From: Intestinibacter sp.
GTDB lineage: Bacteria > Bacillota > Clostridia > Peptostreptococcales > Peptostreptococcaceae
NCBI RefSeq assembly: GCF_022780145.1
Contig: NZ_JALEXO010000186.1
Coordinates: 1 to 12,309, forward strand
Direction of reading: 5' to 3'
DNA length: 12,309 bases
The position numbers and the translations under genes are program-made. Below are positions 5,152 to 12,309 of this stretch, one piece after another. Each line of letters opens with the position of its first letter. The stretch's first letter is position 1. The notes below the pieces were generated by a model. The model saw only the letters and a program-made list of their open reading frames with translations. It was not told the origin of the DNA and ran no database searches.

Positions 5152-6981
5152 TTAATATCCTAAAGCCTTTCCATCTCTTCTCTCATCGGCTCCACCTTCC
5201 ATAGTGCCATCTTCCTTATACATGACTGCCTGTACTGATCCAAAATGCTTTGGTTCATCCTTGTAAACACTTACTGGATGTCCCTTAGATACTAGAGGTG
5301 AAATTAAATCAGTATCTACAGTATTTTCAAATACCAATCCTTCATCTGTCTTATCGTATATTCTAGGATAATTTATCGCCTCTTGTATAGGTAAATTGTA
5401 ATCTATTACGTTACTTATTACTTGAGTCAATAAGCATACTATTCTAGAGCCTCCTGGAGTCCCTATAACTAAAAATGGCGTATCGTCTTCATTTAATATT
5501 ACAGTTGGACTCATTGAGCTAAGTGGTTCGCTACCTGCTCTTACACAGTTTTTTGAATTAGGATCTGGTGAAAAGTCTGCCATAGCATCATTAAGCACAA
5601 ATCCATATCCATCTACTACGACACCTGAACCAAATTCTAGGTTTACAGTTTGAGTTATCGCTACCATGTTTCCGTCTTTGTCAGCTACAGAAAAATGTGT
5701 TGTATCCTCATGCTCATAGTCAACTGCATCTCCACTTGAATAATTTTGTGAATAATCCATGTTTATTTGTTCAGCCAATTTTTTAGCGTATTTCTTACTA
5801 GTCAATCCCTTTATAGGAACGTCTTGATTAAATGGATCCGCCATGTATTCTTCTCTATCTGCGTATGATATTTTCATAGCTTCAGATAATAGATGTATTC
5901 TCTCCGCTGAATCTATATCATATTTGCTCATATCGAAGTTTTCTAATATGTTTAAAGCTTCTATTATACTTGTTCCTCCTGCTTGAGATGAAAGTATTTT
6001 ATATCCTCTATATGTACCTTCTACTGGTGTAGATACATTCGGCTCGTAGTTAGCTAGATCATCTAGAGTAAGAATTCCTCCGTATTTATTTGACATTTCA
6101 ACTATTTTTTCTGCTACCTCACCTTTATAGAAGCCGTCTCTACCTTCCTTTGCGATTATTCTAAGTGTGTCTGCTAGATCTTTGTTTTTCCATAGGTCAC
6201 CTACTTGATAAAGCTCTCCATCGTCTTTTCTAAGAAATTTGTAAAACTCATCAAATCTAGACATCTTCTCATCTGCTGCTACAATATCGTGGTAAAGTGT
6301 AGGTGTTACATAAAATCCGTTTTGTGCTAAATTAATAGCCGGTGCCATAACTTCTTCTAAGGTCACATTCTTAGAACCATATTTATCAAAGGCATATAAA
6401 AGTCCTGCCACTTCTCCTGGAATTGATATCGCCTTTCCACCTTGTCGCTCTTCTTTGTTGGCTACCTTCCCATTTGATACAACCCACATATAAGGGTCAG
6501 CCGCCGCTGGAGCATCTCCTCTAAATGCTATAAATACATTTTCTCCTTGTGCAGTTCTTATAATCATAGAACCACCACCGCCTATTCCTGAGCCATTTGG
6601 TTCTACTACAGATAATGCAAATGCTACTGCCACAGCTGCATCTATCGCATTCCCGCCTGCTTCTAATACCTCAAGTCCTGCTTGTGATGCCTCGTATTTA
6701 GCAGTTGCTACGACTCCATTTTTGCCAGTAGCATCTCTACCTCCACTAGTTAGTTTTCCGTCTTCATCCCATAGAGTCCATCCTTCTCCGTCTGTTACAA
6801 CACCTGTACTGTCTTTATCCTCTTCTACTTCCTTTAATTTTTCCTTTGCTTCTGCTACGATTTTTTTGTTTTCCTCAGTATTCTCAGATTGCTCCTTTGC
6901 TGTTTTTGCACAACCTGCGAGCATAGGTATTGTGAGTGTCAATACTAGTAATACTGAAATTATTTTTTTACTTATCTTCAT
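5152..6981 (-). CDS. ggt: Gamma-glutamyltransferase, predicted surface lipoprotein
   Basis: N-terminal nucleophile hydrolase that cleaves or transfers the gamma-glutamyl group of glutathione and related peptides. The 609-residue precursor starts with a Lys-rich n-region, a hydrophobic stretch and lipobox LAGC with Cys24, so the enzyme should be lipid-anchored outside the membrane. A Lys/Glu-rich linker (about 25-58) follows. The large subunit contains GSGIGGGG (130-137) and Arg154 in FRGDAP, the position of the substrate-carboxylate arginine of E. coli GGT. Autoprocessing is expected before Thr427 of TTHFS, the new N-terminal nucleophile. The small subunit has LNDAMADFS (463-471), PLSSM (486-490) and GTPGG (507-511). 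Length is normal once the signal and linker are allowed for. The ribosome binding site AAGGAGA is 13-14 bases from the ATG, a long spacing that may mean weak translation. It stands alone between the groEL terminator and the inverted repeat. Confidence 0.95.
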   Translation of the reverse strand: MKISKKIISVLLVLTLTIPMLAGCAKTAKEQSENTEENKKIVAEAKEKLKEVEEDKDSTGVVTDGEGWTLWDEDGKLTSGGRDATGKNGVVATAKYEASQAGLEVLEAGGNAIDAAVAVAFALSVVEPNGSGIGGGGSMIIRTAQGENVFIAFRGDAPAAADPYMWVVSNGKVANKEERQGGKAISIPGEVAGLLYAFDKYGSKNVTLEEVMAPAINLAQNGFYVTPTLYHDIVAADEKMSRFDEFYKFLRKDDGELYQVGDLWKNKDLADTLRIIAKEGRDGFYKGEVAEKIVEMSNKYGGILTLDDLANYEPNVSTPVEGTYRGYKILSSQAGGTSIIEALNILENFDMSKYDIDSAERIHLLSEAMKISYADREEYMADPFNQDVPIKGLTSKKYAKKLAEQINMDYSQNYSSGDAVDYEHEDTTHFSVADKDGNMVAITQTVNLEFGSGVVVDGYGFVLNDAMADFSPDPNSKNCVRAGSEPLSSMSPTVILNEDDTPFLVIGTPGGSRIVCLLTQVISNVIDYNLPIQEAINYPRIYDKTDEGLVFENTVDTDLISPLVSKGHPVSVYKDEPKHFGSVQAVMYKEDGTMEGGADERRDGKALGY

Positions 6982-7088
6982 TAATTAATTTTTATCTCCT
7001 TTTCTATTATTTATATATCTATTCTGCTTAGACATATATCATCATAGACATTTTAACATTTTTTTGAGATTTTAAAAAATATTTTATT

Positions 7089-7138
7089 AAAAAACGCTAC
7101 TCCTCAATAATCACAATATTATCGAGAAATAGCGTTTT
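7089..7138 (-). terminator. Terminator of the groESL operon
   Basis: On the minus strand arms of 21 bases (7138-7118 and 7111-7091) pair with only G-U deviations around a 6-base loop. Six T follow (plus-strand A at 7089-7094). It lies about 40 bases after the groEL stop. The plus strand also ends in TTTT, so it may work both ways, but no plus-strand gene is nearby. Confidence 0.9.
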
Positions 7139-7176
7139 AATTTCGAGTCGAATTTATTTTAATCTATATAATTAGA

Positions 7177-8796
7177 TTACATCATTGGCATTCCGCCTGC
7201 TGCTGCAGCTGGATCTTCTTTTTCAGGGATTTCACCTACTGCTGCTTCAGTAGTTAAGAATACACTTGCTATAGATGAAGAGTTTTGTAAAGCACTTCTA
7301 GTTACCTTAGTTGGGTCTACTATACCAGCATCTATCATGTTTACATATTCTTCTTTGTATGCATCAAATCCTACTTCTGGATCTGAATCTATAACTTTTT
7401 GTACTATTACAGCACCTTCAAGACCAGCATTTACTGCTATTTGTTTTAGTGGTTCTTCTAATGCTTTTCTGATTATTTTAGCACCTATAGCTTCTTCTCC
7501 GTCTAATTCAGCTATTAATTTGTCTACTGCTGGTATAACACTTACAAGTGCAGTACCACCACCAGCTACTATACCTTCTTCAACAGCAGCCTTAGTTGCA
7601 TTTAAAGCATCTTCTATTCTTAATTTCTTTTCTTTCATTTCAACTTCTGTAGCTGCACCAACTTTAACTACTGCAACTCCACCAGCTAATTTAGCTAATC
7701 TTTCCATTAATTTTTCTCTATCGAAATCAGAAGAAGTTGCTTCTGCTACGTTTCTTATTTGTTGAATTCTGTTTTGTATGTTAGCTTTATCTCCAGCTCC
7801 ATCTACTATTGTAGTGCTATCTTTAGTTACTTTTACTGAACCAGCTCTACCTAACATACTTAAGTCAGCTTCTTTTAATTCATAACCAACTTCTGAAGAT
7901 ATTACTGTACCACCAGTAAGTATTGCTATATCTTCTAGCATTTCTTTTCTTCTATCACCAAATCCTGGAGCTTTAACAGCAACAACATCGAATGTTCCTC
8001 TTAATTTATTAACTACTAATGTAGATAATGCTTCACCATCAACATCTTCAGCTATTATTAATAATTTCTTACCAGTTTTAACTAATTGTTCAAGTAATGG
8101 AAGTATTTCTTGGATGTTAGATATTTTTTTGTCTGTTATTAATATGAATGGATCATTTAAAACAGCTTCCATTTTGTCTACATCTGTTACCATGTAAGCA
8201 GATATAAATCCTCTGTCAAATTGCATACCTTCAACAGTGTCTAATTCAGTTTTCATAGTTTTAGATTCTTCAACAGTTATAACACCGTCTCTACCAACTA
8301 CCTTCATAGCTTCAGCTATTAATTTACCTATTTGTTCATCTCCTGAAGATACTGCACCAACTTGTGCTATAGCTTCGTCAGTTTCAATTGTTCTAGATTG
8401 ATTTTTTAATTCTTCAACTGCAACATCTACTGCTTTAGTTATACCTTTTCTTATTAATATTGGGTTAGCTCCTGCTGTTACGTTTTTAAGTCCTTCTCTT
8501 ATTATTGCTTGAGCTAAAACTGTTGCTGTAGTAGTACCGTCACCAGCTACATCGTTAGTTTTAGTAGCAACTTGTTTAACAAGTTGAGCACCCATATTTT
8601 CAAATCTATCTTCTAATTCTATTTCTTTAGCTATAGTTACACCGTCGTTAGTTATTAGTGGAACACCATACATTTTGTCAAGTATAACGTTTCTACCTTT
8701 TGGCCCTAATGTAACTTTAACTGTATCTGCTAATTTATTTACTCCTGCTTCTATACTCTTTCTAGCATCTTCTGCAAATTTAATTTCTTTTGGCAT
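7177..8796 (-). CDS. groEL: Chaperonin GroEL (Hsp60)
   Basis: ATP-driven double-ring chaperonin that folds cytoplasmic proteins together with GroES. The 539 residues match the family length. Seen: LGPKGRNV (30-37) and GDGTTTATVLAQ with Asp86 in the equatorial ATP site, the apical domain at about 190-375, Asp397 in RIEDALNATKAA (the ATP-hydrolysis aspartate), VEEGIVAGGG (407-415), and the flexible GGMPMM tail. The ATG follows AGGAGG by about 10 bases and lies 24 bases after the groES stop. It is co-transcribed with groES under the CIRCE operator and ends at a strong terminator. Confidence 0.99.
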   Translation of the reverse strand: MPKEIKFAEDARKSIEAGVNKLADTVKVTLGPKGRNVILDKMYGVPLITNDGVTIAKEIELEDRFENMGAQLVKQVATKTNDVAGDGTTTATVLAQAIIREGLKNVTAGANPILIRKGITKAVDVAVEELKNQSRTIETDEAIAQVGAVSSGDEQIGKLIAEAMKVVGRDGVITVEESKTMKTELDTVEGMQFDRGFISAYMVTDVDKMEAVLNDPFILITDKKISNIQEILPLLEQLVKTGKKLLIIAEDVDGEALSTLVVNKLRGTFDVVAVKAPGFGDRRKEMLEDIAILTGGTVISSEVGYELKEADLSMLGRAGSVKVTKDSTTIVDGAGDKANIQNRIQQIRNVAEATSSDFDREKLMERLAKLAGGVAVVKVGAATEVEMKEKKLRIEDALNATKAAVEEGIVAGGGTALVSVIPAVDKLIAELDGEEAIGAKIIRKALEEPLKQIAVNAGLEGAVIVQKVIDSDPEVGFDAYKEEYVNMIDAGIVDPTKVTRSALQNSSSIASVFLTTEAAVGEIPEKEDPAAAAGGMPMM

Positions 8797-8820
8797 CTTA
8801 AATCATCCTCCTAAATAATA

Positions 8821-9108
8821 TTATAATTCTACTACTGCTAATATATCGCTTTGTCTTAATATTATGTATTCTTCTCCGTCTACTTTTATTTCAGTTCCAG
8901 CGTATTTAGAGAATATAACTTTGTCTCCAACTTTAACTTCCATTTTTACTTCGTTTCCGTCTACCATACCACCTGGTCCTACTTCTATAACTTCAGCTGC
9001 TTGTGGTTGTTCTTTAGCTGCACTTGGTAAAACTATACCGCTTGCAGTTTTTTCTTCAGCTTCAATTCTTTTAATTACAACTCTGTCTGCTAATGGTCTT
9101 ATTTTCAT
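8821..9108 (-). CDS. groES: Co-chaperonin GroES (Hsp10)
   Basis: Heptameric lid of the GroEL chamber. The 95-residue product has the family N terminus MKIRPLADRVV, the mobile loop at about 16-35 with the GroEL-contacting IVL triad (KTASGIVLP), the roof region around EVGPGG, and the C-terminal YIILRQSDILAV motif. AGGAGG lies 8 bases before the ATG. First gene of the groESL operon; its leader of about 95 bases carries the CIRCE element. Confidence 0.98.
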   Translation of the reverse strand: MKIRPLADRVVIKRIEAEEKTASGIVLPSAAKEQPQAAEVIEVGPGGMVDGNEVKMEVKVGDKVIFSKYAGTEIKVDGEEYIILRQSDILAVVEL

Positions 9109-9176
9109 TTCCCATTCCTCCTATTAATATAAAAAGTTTTTTTATATAGAATTTTAAATTTTTACTTTCTAATTTG

Positions 9177-9203
9177 TTATCACTCTATCATTAGGAGTGC
9201 TAA
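9177..9203 (-). promoter_or_regulatory. CIRCE operator (HrcA binding site) of groESL
   Basis: On the minus strand it reads TTAGCACTC, nine bases, then GAGTGATAA. This matches the CIRCE consensus TTAGCACTC-N9-GAGTGCTAA with a single mismatch in the second arm. It begins right at the predicted transcription start of groES, the usual position for HrcA repression that is relieved by heat shock. Confidence 0.96.
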
Positions 9204-9211
9204 CAATTATT

Positions 9212-9240
9212 ATAATATACCATTTATTTAAATTTTTCAA
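9212..9240 (-). promoter_or_regulatory. Sigma-A type promoter of groESL
   Basis: On the minus strand -35 TTGAAA (9240-9235) and -10 TATTAT (9217-9212) are 17 bases apart. An overlapping TATAAT (9214-9209) would give a 20-base spacer. The start point falls at about 9205, directly before the CIRCE element. Confidence 0.75.
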
Positions 9241-9295
9241 TACATTATTGGATTTTTTTTCAATTTTTTTTAATTATTTTTCTTACCTTTTAAAT

Positions 9296-10171
9296 TTATC
9301 TTCCTATGCCTAATTCTCTCGCATAATAAAATAAATATTGTTGTGCAAAGCCTGATAATTCACCGAATTTTTCTATGCCAAATTTTCTAATTTTAGTCAA
9401 GCTCAAATCTTCATCAACGTAGAATTCTTGCATAACTCTCTTGACCCAAACATCGACAGGGAATGTATCGTATTTTTGCATACCAAATAATGCTATACAG
9501 TCCCCTACCTTTGGACCTACACCGTTGAATTCACGCAATTGTTTTAGACATTCTTCTGTAGATAAATTTCTATAATCTAGTACATTTATGTTTTCGTCGT
9601 TTACAGTTTGAGTAGTTGACTTTATGTATTTATCTCTAAATCCTGTTGAACAGGCTCTTATTTCCTCTTGAGAAGCCTTGTTTAACTGTTCAGGAGTTGG
9701 AAATGCGTAGTAATCTTGCCCTCTGTACTCGCCTATATGTGTACCGAAATTTTTAGATAAATTGTTTATCGCTCTTTGTATCATAGGTATTCTGTTATTT
9801 GAAGATATTATAAATGAGATAAGCATTTCCCAGCCGTCTTGTTTTAGTATTCTGATACCTTCACCGAACTCTGTAGCCTTATCTAAATATTCATCCATTA
9901 CCTTTAATTTATTTATTATCTCTTCATAATCATTGCCCAAATCAAAATAATCATACCATATATTTTCAAAATCTTCCTTATTAGTATTATCTAGATATAT
10001 TTTGTCGCCTTCTTGTTTTACATTTATGACCTTACCCATAGCCACACCAGTGTATGAACCGTCGTCTTGCTTGATCCATCTGAAGCATTGTCCGCATTCA
10101 AATATGTGCTTTGGATTGAAGTTTTTTACATCTTCTAGTATTACAGTATTTCCTTCTTGTGTTACTTTCAT
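9296..10171 (-). CDS. ogg: 8-oxoguanine DNA glycosylase/AP lyase, OGG1 type
   Basis: Base-excision repair enzyme predicted to remove 8-oxoguanine and nick the abasic site. The 291 residues show the OGG N-terminal domain (about 15-120, with ECGQCFRW at 25-32) and then the HhH-GPD superfamily domain. The hairpin-helix FNGVGPKVGDCIALFG ends in the catalytic Schiff-base Lys221, followed by Asp240 in FPVDVW; these correspond to Lys249 and Asp268 of human OGG1. No C-terminal iron-sulfur cysteine cluster is visible, which argues against MutY or Nth. The ATG has AAGGAG seven bases upstream. It is divergent from the SGNH hydrolase gene. I see no G-C rich terminator before the groESL promoter, so some read-through into groES is possible. 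Confidence 0.93.
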   Translation of the reverse strand: MKVTQEGNTVILEDVKNFNPKHIFECGQCFRWIKQDDGSYTGVAMGKVINVKQEGDKIYLDNTNKEDFENIWYDYFDLGNDYEEIINKLKVMDEYLDKATEFGEGIRILKQDGWEMLISFIISSNNRIPMIQRAINNLSKNFGTHIGEYRGQDYYAFPTPEQLNKASQEEIRACSTGFRDKYIKSTTQTVNDENINVLDYRNLSTEECLKQLREFNGVGPKVGDCIALFGMQKYDTFPVDVWVKRVMQEFYVDEDLSLTKIRKFGIEKFGELSGFAQQYLFYYARELGIGR

Positions 10172-10226
10172 TTTTAATCTCCTTATTTTATTAATTCATT
10201 CGATAATTCAATACTTTCACTTCTTA

Positions 10227-10232
10227 ATTATA
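10227..10232 (-). promoter_or_regulatory. Candidate -10 box for the DNA glycosylase gene
   Basis: A perfect TATAAT on the minus strand, with a leader of about 50 bases to the ogg start. No good -35 box stands 16-18 bases upstream; the nearest TTG hexamer (TTGTAA) is 20 bases away. This is therefore only a tentative promoter. No clear promoter was found for the divergent hydrolase gene. Confidence 0.4.
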
Positions 10233-10359
10233 CCCTCTTTGATAGTATAAAATTACAAAAATTCAAAATAAGTTTTAACAAAATCCTTTTTGTTATTCGA
10301 TTTAAGTTTAAAATGATATATTATTTATATATCTTAGAATTTAAAGGAGGGAAATAGGC

Positions 10360-10908
10360 TTGTTAACTAATTTAAACAACTTTTTATTTATAGGAGATTC
10401 CTTTACAGAAAGACTATACGACACTATAAAATCAAACAACGACAATGCTTATGTTTGCGCTCTAGGTGGAACTACACCTGGATACTGGATTGATAGGGTT
10501 AAAAATATGCCCAAGGATGTAGAAGCGGTCGTTCTTTTAATCGGCACAAATGGTATTTTAACTCAAGAGAATATTCCTGACGCTAAAAAACTTATAAATA
10601 ATATATGTAAGAAATATTCAGGAAAACAAATTTTTATCCAAAAGGTATTTCCAGTTGGTAGAAACTTCTATGAAAATGAGTCAGAAGTAATATTTAGAAA
10701 TAATGCAGTAAAAAAATATAATCAGGAAATCGAGAATTTTTGCGCAGATAAACAGAATATAAAAATAATCGATACTACTGATGGACTTGTAGATGAAGAA
10801 GGTTATTTGAAATTCACATCTGATGATTTACATATAGATGAAAATTATCATCAAGATTTTTACAATAATATTTTTAATACCATAAAAGAATTTTATTCTA
10901 ATTTATAA
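10360..10908 (+). CDS. SGNH/GDSL-family hydrolase, substrate unknown
   Basis: Predicted esterase or lipase-like hydrolase of 182 residues. It has no signal peptide or membrane segment, so it should be cytoplasmic. All four SGNH blocks are visible: Ser14 in IGDSFTE (block I), Gly36-Gly37 in ALGGTTP (block II), Asn64 in GTNG (block III), and Asp155 and His158 in DDLHID (block V). It is thus likely active, but the substrate cannot be named; acetyl esters on sugars or phospholipids are only guesses. The start is TTG, supported by AAAGGAGG about 9 bases upstream and by the lack of an in-frame ATG before the Ser block. It is the only plus-strand gene here, transcribed alone and convergent with the nucleoside phosphorylase gene. 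Confidence 0.88.
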   Translation: MLTNLNNFLFIGDSFTERLYDTIKSNNDNAYVCALGGTTPGYWIDRVKNMPKDVEAVVLLIGTNGILTQENIPDAKKLINNICKKYSGKQIFIQKVFPVGRNFYENESEVIFRNNAVKKYNQEIENFCADKQNIKIIDTTDGLVDEEGYLKFTSDDLHIDENYHQDFYNNIFNTIKEFYSNL

Positions 10909-10910
10909 CA

Positions 10911-10942
10911 AAAAAAAGACGAGCTTTCGAGTTCGCCTTTTT
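10911..10942. terminator. Bidirectional terminator between the hydrolase and nucleoside phosphorylase genes
   Basis: AAAAAG, a one-base A/C mismatch, then CGAGCT and AGTTCG closing a TTCG tetraloop, then CTTTTT. The A-run on the left becomes a T-run on the minus strand (TCTTTTTTT), so it can stop both the plus-strand hydrolase transcript and the minus-strand phosphorylase transcript that meet here. Confidence 0.88.
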
Positions 10943-10965
10943 ATGTTATAAATTTTGTAATCTTT

Positions 10966-12267
10966 TTAAGATAATATTTTTTCTATAAGTGGTCTGTTTT
11001 CAACATCTTCATCAGTAAATTCAAAAGCATCATATAACTCATCTATCCATTCTTGCTTCAAGTCCTCATCATGATAAACGTAACATATAATATCGCCTAC
11101 ATTTACCTTATTTCCACGCTTACAACTAAGCTCCAATCCTACAGCATGGTTTACATCTTCATCCTTAGTTGCTCTACCTGCTCCAAGCTGCATAGCCAAT
11201 ACTCCTAATTTTTCAGAGTGAAGCACTTTTACGTTGCCTGATTGCTTGCTTTTTATCTCTGTTTTGTATTTTGATTGTGGGAGCAGTGATGGATCATCTA
11301 TCATTGCTACGTTTCCACCTTGAGCTTTTACCATTTGCTTGAATTTTTCAAATGCCTTTCCTGAAGATATAGCTTCTTCTAGCATTGCTCTTGCTTCCTC
11401 TTTGTCATTTGCAACCTTGCCCTGCATAAGCATAATTTCTGCTGCCTGCATGCAAAGCTCTGTGAAATCTCTTGGTCCATGTCCCTTTAAAGTATCTATA
11501 GCTTCTCTTATTTCTAGTGCATTTCCTATAGTGTTTCCTAGAGGTTGGTTCATATCTGTTATCATCGCCATAGTATTTCTACCTAGGCTATTTCCTATAG
11601 ATATCATAGCTTTGGCAAGTTTTTTTGCATCGTCTATAGTGTGCATAAATGCACCTTCTCCGTATTTTACATCTAGTAAAATAGTGTCTGAGCCACATGC
11701 CAATTTTTTGGACATTATTGAAGATGCTATTAGTGGAATTGATTCAACTGTTCCTGTGACATCTCTTAATGCGTATAGCTTCTTATCAGCTGGAACTAAG
11801 TCTCCTGTTTGTCCTATTATGGAAATTCCTATTTCTTGAACTTGTTTTTTGAACTGTTCCTCAGTTAAGAAACAATTGAAACCCTCTATAGATTCTAATT
11901 TATCCAAAGTCCCCCCAGTATGACCTAGACCGCGTCCTGACATTTTAGCGACCTTTAGTCCACATGCTGCCACCATTGGTCCTAGAGCCATAGATGTTTT
12001 GTCGCCTACTCCACCTGTTGAATGTTTGTCTGCCTTGATGCCTTCTATAGAAGATAAATCTAAAACATCGCCGCTGTGCATCATAGCCTTGGCAAGATAT
12101 GAAGTTTCTCTATCGTTCATACCATTTAGTACTATAGCCATTAATAGTGAGCTGACTTGATAATCAGGAATAGATCCATCTACAACCCCGTCTATGAAAA
12201 ATTGAATTTCTTCGTCAGTTAGTTCTTCTTTGTATCTTTTTTTGTGTATTATATCTACAAAACGCAT
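10966..12267 (-). CDS. pdp: Pyrimidine-nucleoside phosphorylase
   Basis: Reversibly splits uridine, deoxyuridine and thymidine with phosphate into base and (deoxy)ribose-1-phosphate, in cytoplasmic nucleoside salvage. The 433 residues equal the length of Bacillus Pdp, and the N terminus MRFVDII is typical. Seen: DKHSTGGVGDKT (80-91, phosphate site), the family signature SGRGLGHTGGTLDKLE (110-125), and RDVTGTVESIPLI, which carries the pyrimidine-binding residues. Lys108, before the signature, is the residue found in dual-specificity pyrimidine-nucleoside phosphorylases where thymidine phosphorylase DeoA has Met, so I prefer pdp over deoA. The ATG has AAAGGGG eight bases upstream. It ends at the shared bidirectional terminator. 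Its promoter lies outside the window, and it may be distal in a nucleoside-catabolism operon. Confidence 0.95.
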   Translation of the reverse strand: MRFVDIIHKKRYKEELTDEEIQFFIDGVVDGSIPDYQVSSLLMAIVLNGMNDRETSYLAKAMMHSGDVLDLSSIEGIKADKHSTGGVGDKTSMALGPMVAACGLKVAKMSGRGLGHTGGTLDKLESIEGFNCFLTEEQFKKQVQEIGISIIGQTGDLVPADKKLYALRDVTGTVESIPLIASSIMSKKLACGSDTILLDVKYGEGAFMHTIDDAKKLAKAMISIGNSLGRNTMAMITDMNQPLGNTIGNALEIREAIDTLKGHGPRDFTELCMQAAEIMLMQGKVANDKEEARAMLEEAISSGKAFEKFKQMVKAQGGNVAMIDDPSLLPQSKYKTEIKSKQSGNVKVLHSEKLGVLAMQLGAGRATKDEDVNHAVGLELSCKRGNKVNVGDIICYVYHDEDLKQEWIDELYDAFEFTDEDVENRPLIEKILS

Positions 12268-12309
12268 AACTATTTCCCCTTTATTTTAATATCCTTGTGC
12301 CTGCTTTCC
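12268..12309 (-). other. Short leader upstream of the nucleoside phosphorylase gene
   Basis: Forty-two bases holding the ribosome binding site. Two minus-strand frames end in TAA here (reading GKQAQGY-stop and KAGTRILK-stop), so the 3' end of an upstream operon gene may enter the window. The stretch is too short to identify. Confidence 0.3.

Noticed and set aside
9204..9295. Possible terminator of the DNA glycosylase gene in T/A runs before the groESL promoter
   Set aside because: Homopolymer runs are present but no stem with G-C pairs can be drawn.
10277..10294. Small hairpin AACAAAA-TCCT-TTTTGTT in the ogg-hydrolase intergenic region
   Set aside because: Seven A/T-dominated pairs without a following T-run on either strand. 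Too weak to call a terminator or operator.
11339..11839. Plus-strand open frame of 166 codons inside the nucleoside phosphorylase gene
   Set aside because: It is a shadow of a strongly conserved minus-strand gene. The same applies to the plus-strand frames inside groEL, ggt, larC and guaA.

Overview
The window is AT-rich, with strong AGGAGG-type ribosome binding sites and A/T-ending codons. It also has a HrcA/CIRCE-type groESL control region and a purine riboswitch ahead of guaBA. Together these point to a low-GC Gram-positive anaerobe, most likely a member of the Clostridia (Peptostreptococcaceae-like). The genus cannot be fixed from the sequence alone. All genes but one run on the minus strand, so the window reads right to left. 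I see no mobile element, CRISPR array, tRNA or rRNA.

Reading in the direction of transcription, the right end holds a complete pyrimidine-nucleoside phosphorylase gene (nucleoside salvage). It is convergent with a small plus-strand SGNH/GDSL hydrolase gene, and the two share a bidirectional terminator. Divergent from the hydrolase is an OGG1-type 8-oxoguanine DNA glycosylase gene. Then comes the groES-groEL operon, with its own promoter, a CIRCE operator and a strong terminator. Next is a lipoprotein gamma-glutamyltransferase gene. After it lies a long perfect AT-rich inverted repeat that overlaps the promoter of larB-larC, two genes for the nickel-pincer nucleotide cofactor of lactate racemase-type enzymes. 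Last are a guanine-type riboswitch and the guaB-guaA operon (IMP to XMP to GMP); guaA runs off the left edge.

Two RNA-level devices stand out. (1) larC is split into two frames at a canonical A_AAA_AAC slippery heptamer inside a run of nine A. A -1 shift there joins the halves into one 390-residue LarC. (2) The guaBA leader can be drawn as a complete OFF switch: a guanine-class aptamer, a 17-bp antiterminator that competes with aptamer helix P1, and an intrinsic terminator.

The functional themes are purine and pyrimidine nucleotide metabolism (guaBA, pyrimidine-nucleoside phosphorylase), protein and DNA quality control (GroESL, OGG), glutathione/gamma-glutamyl peptide use at the cell surface (GGT), and nickel cofactor synthesis (LarB, LarC). 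The larA and larE partners are not in the window.
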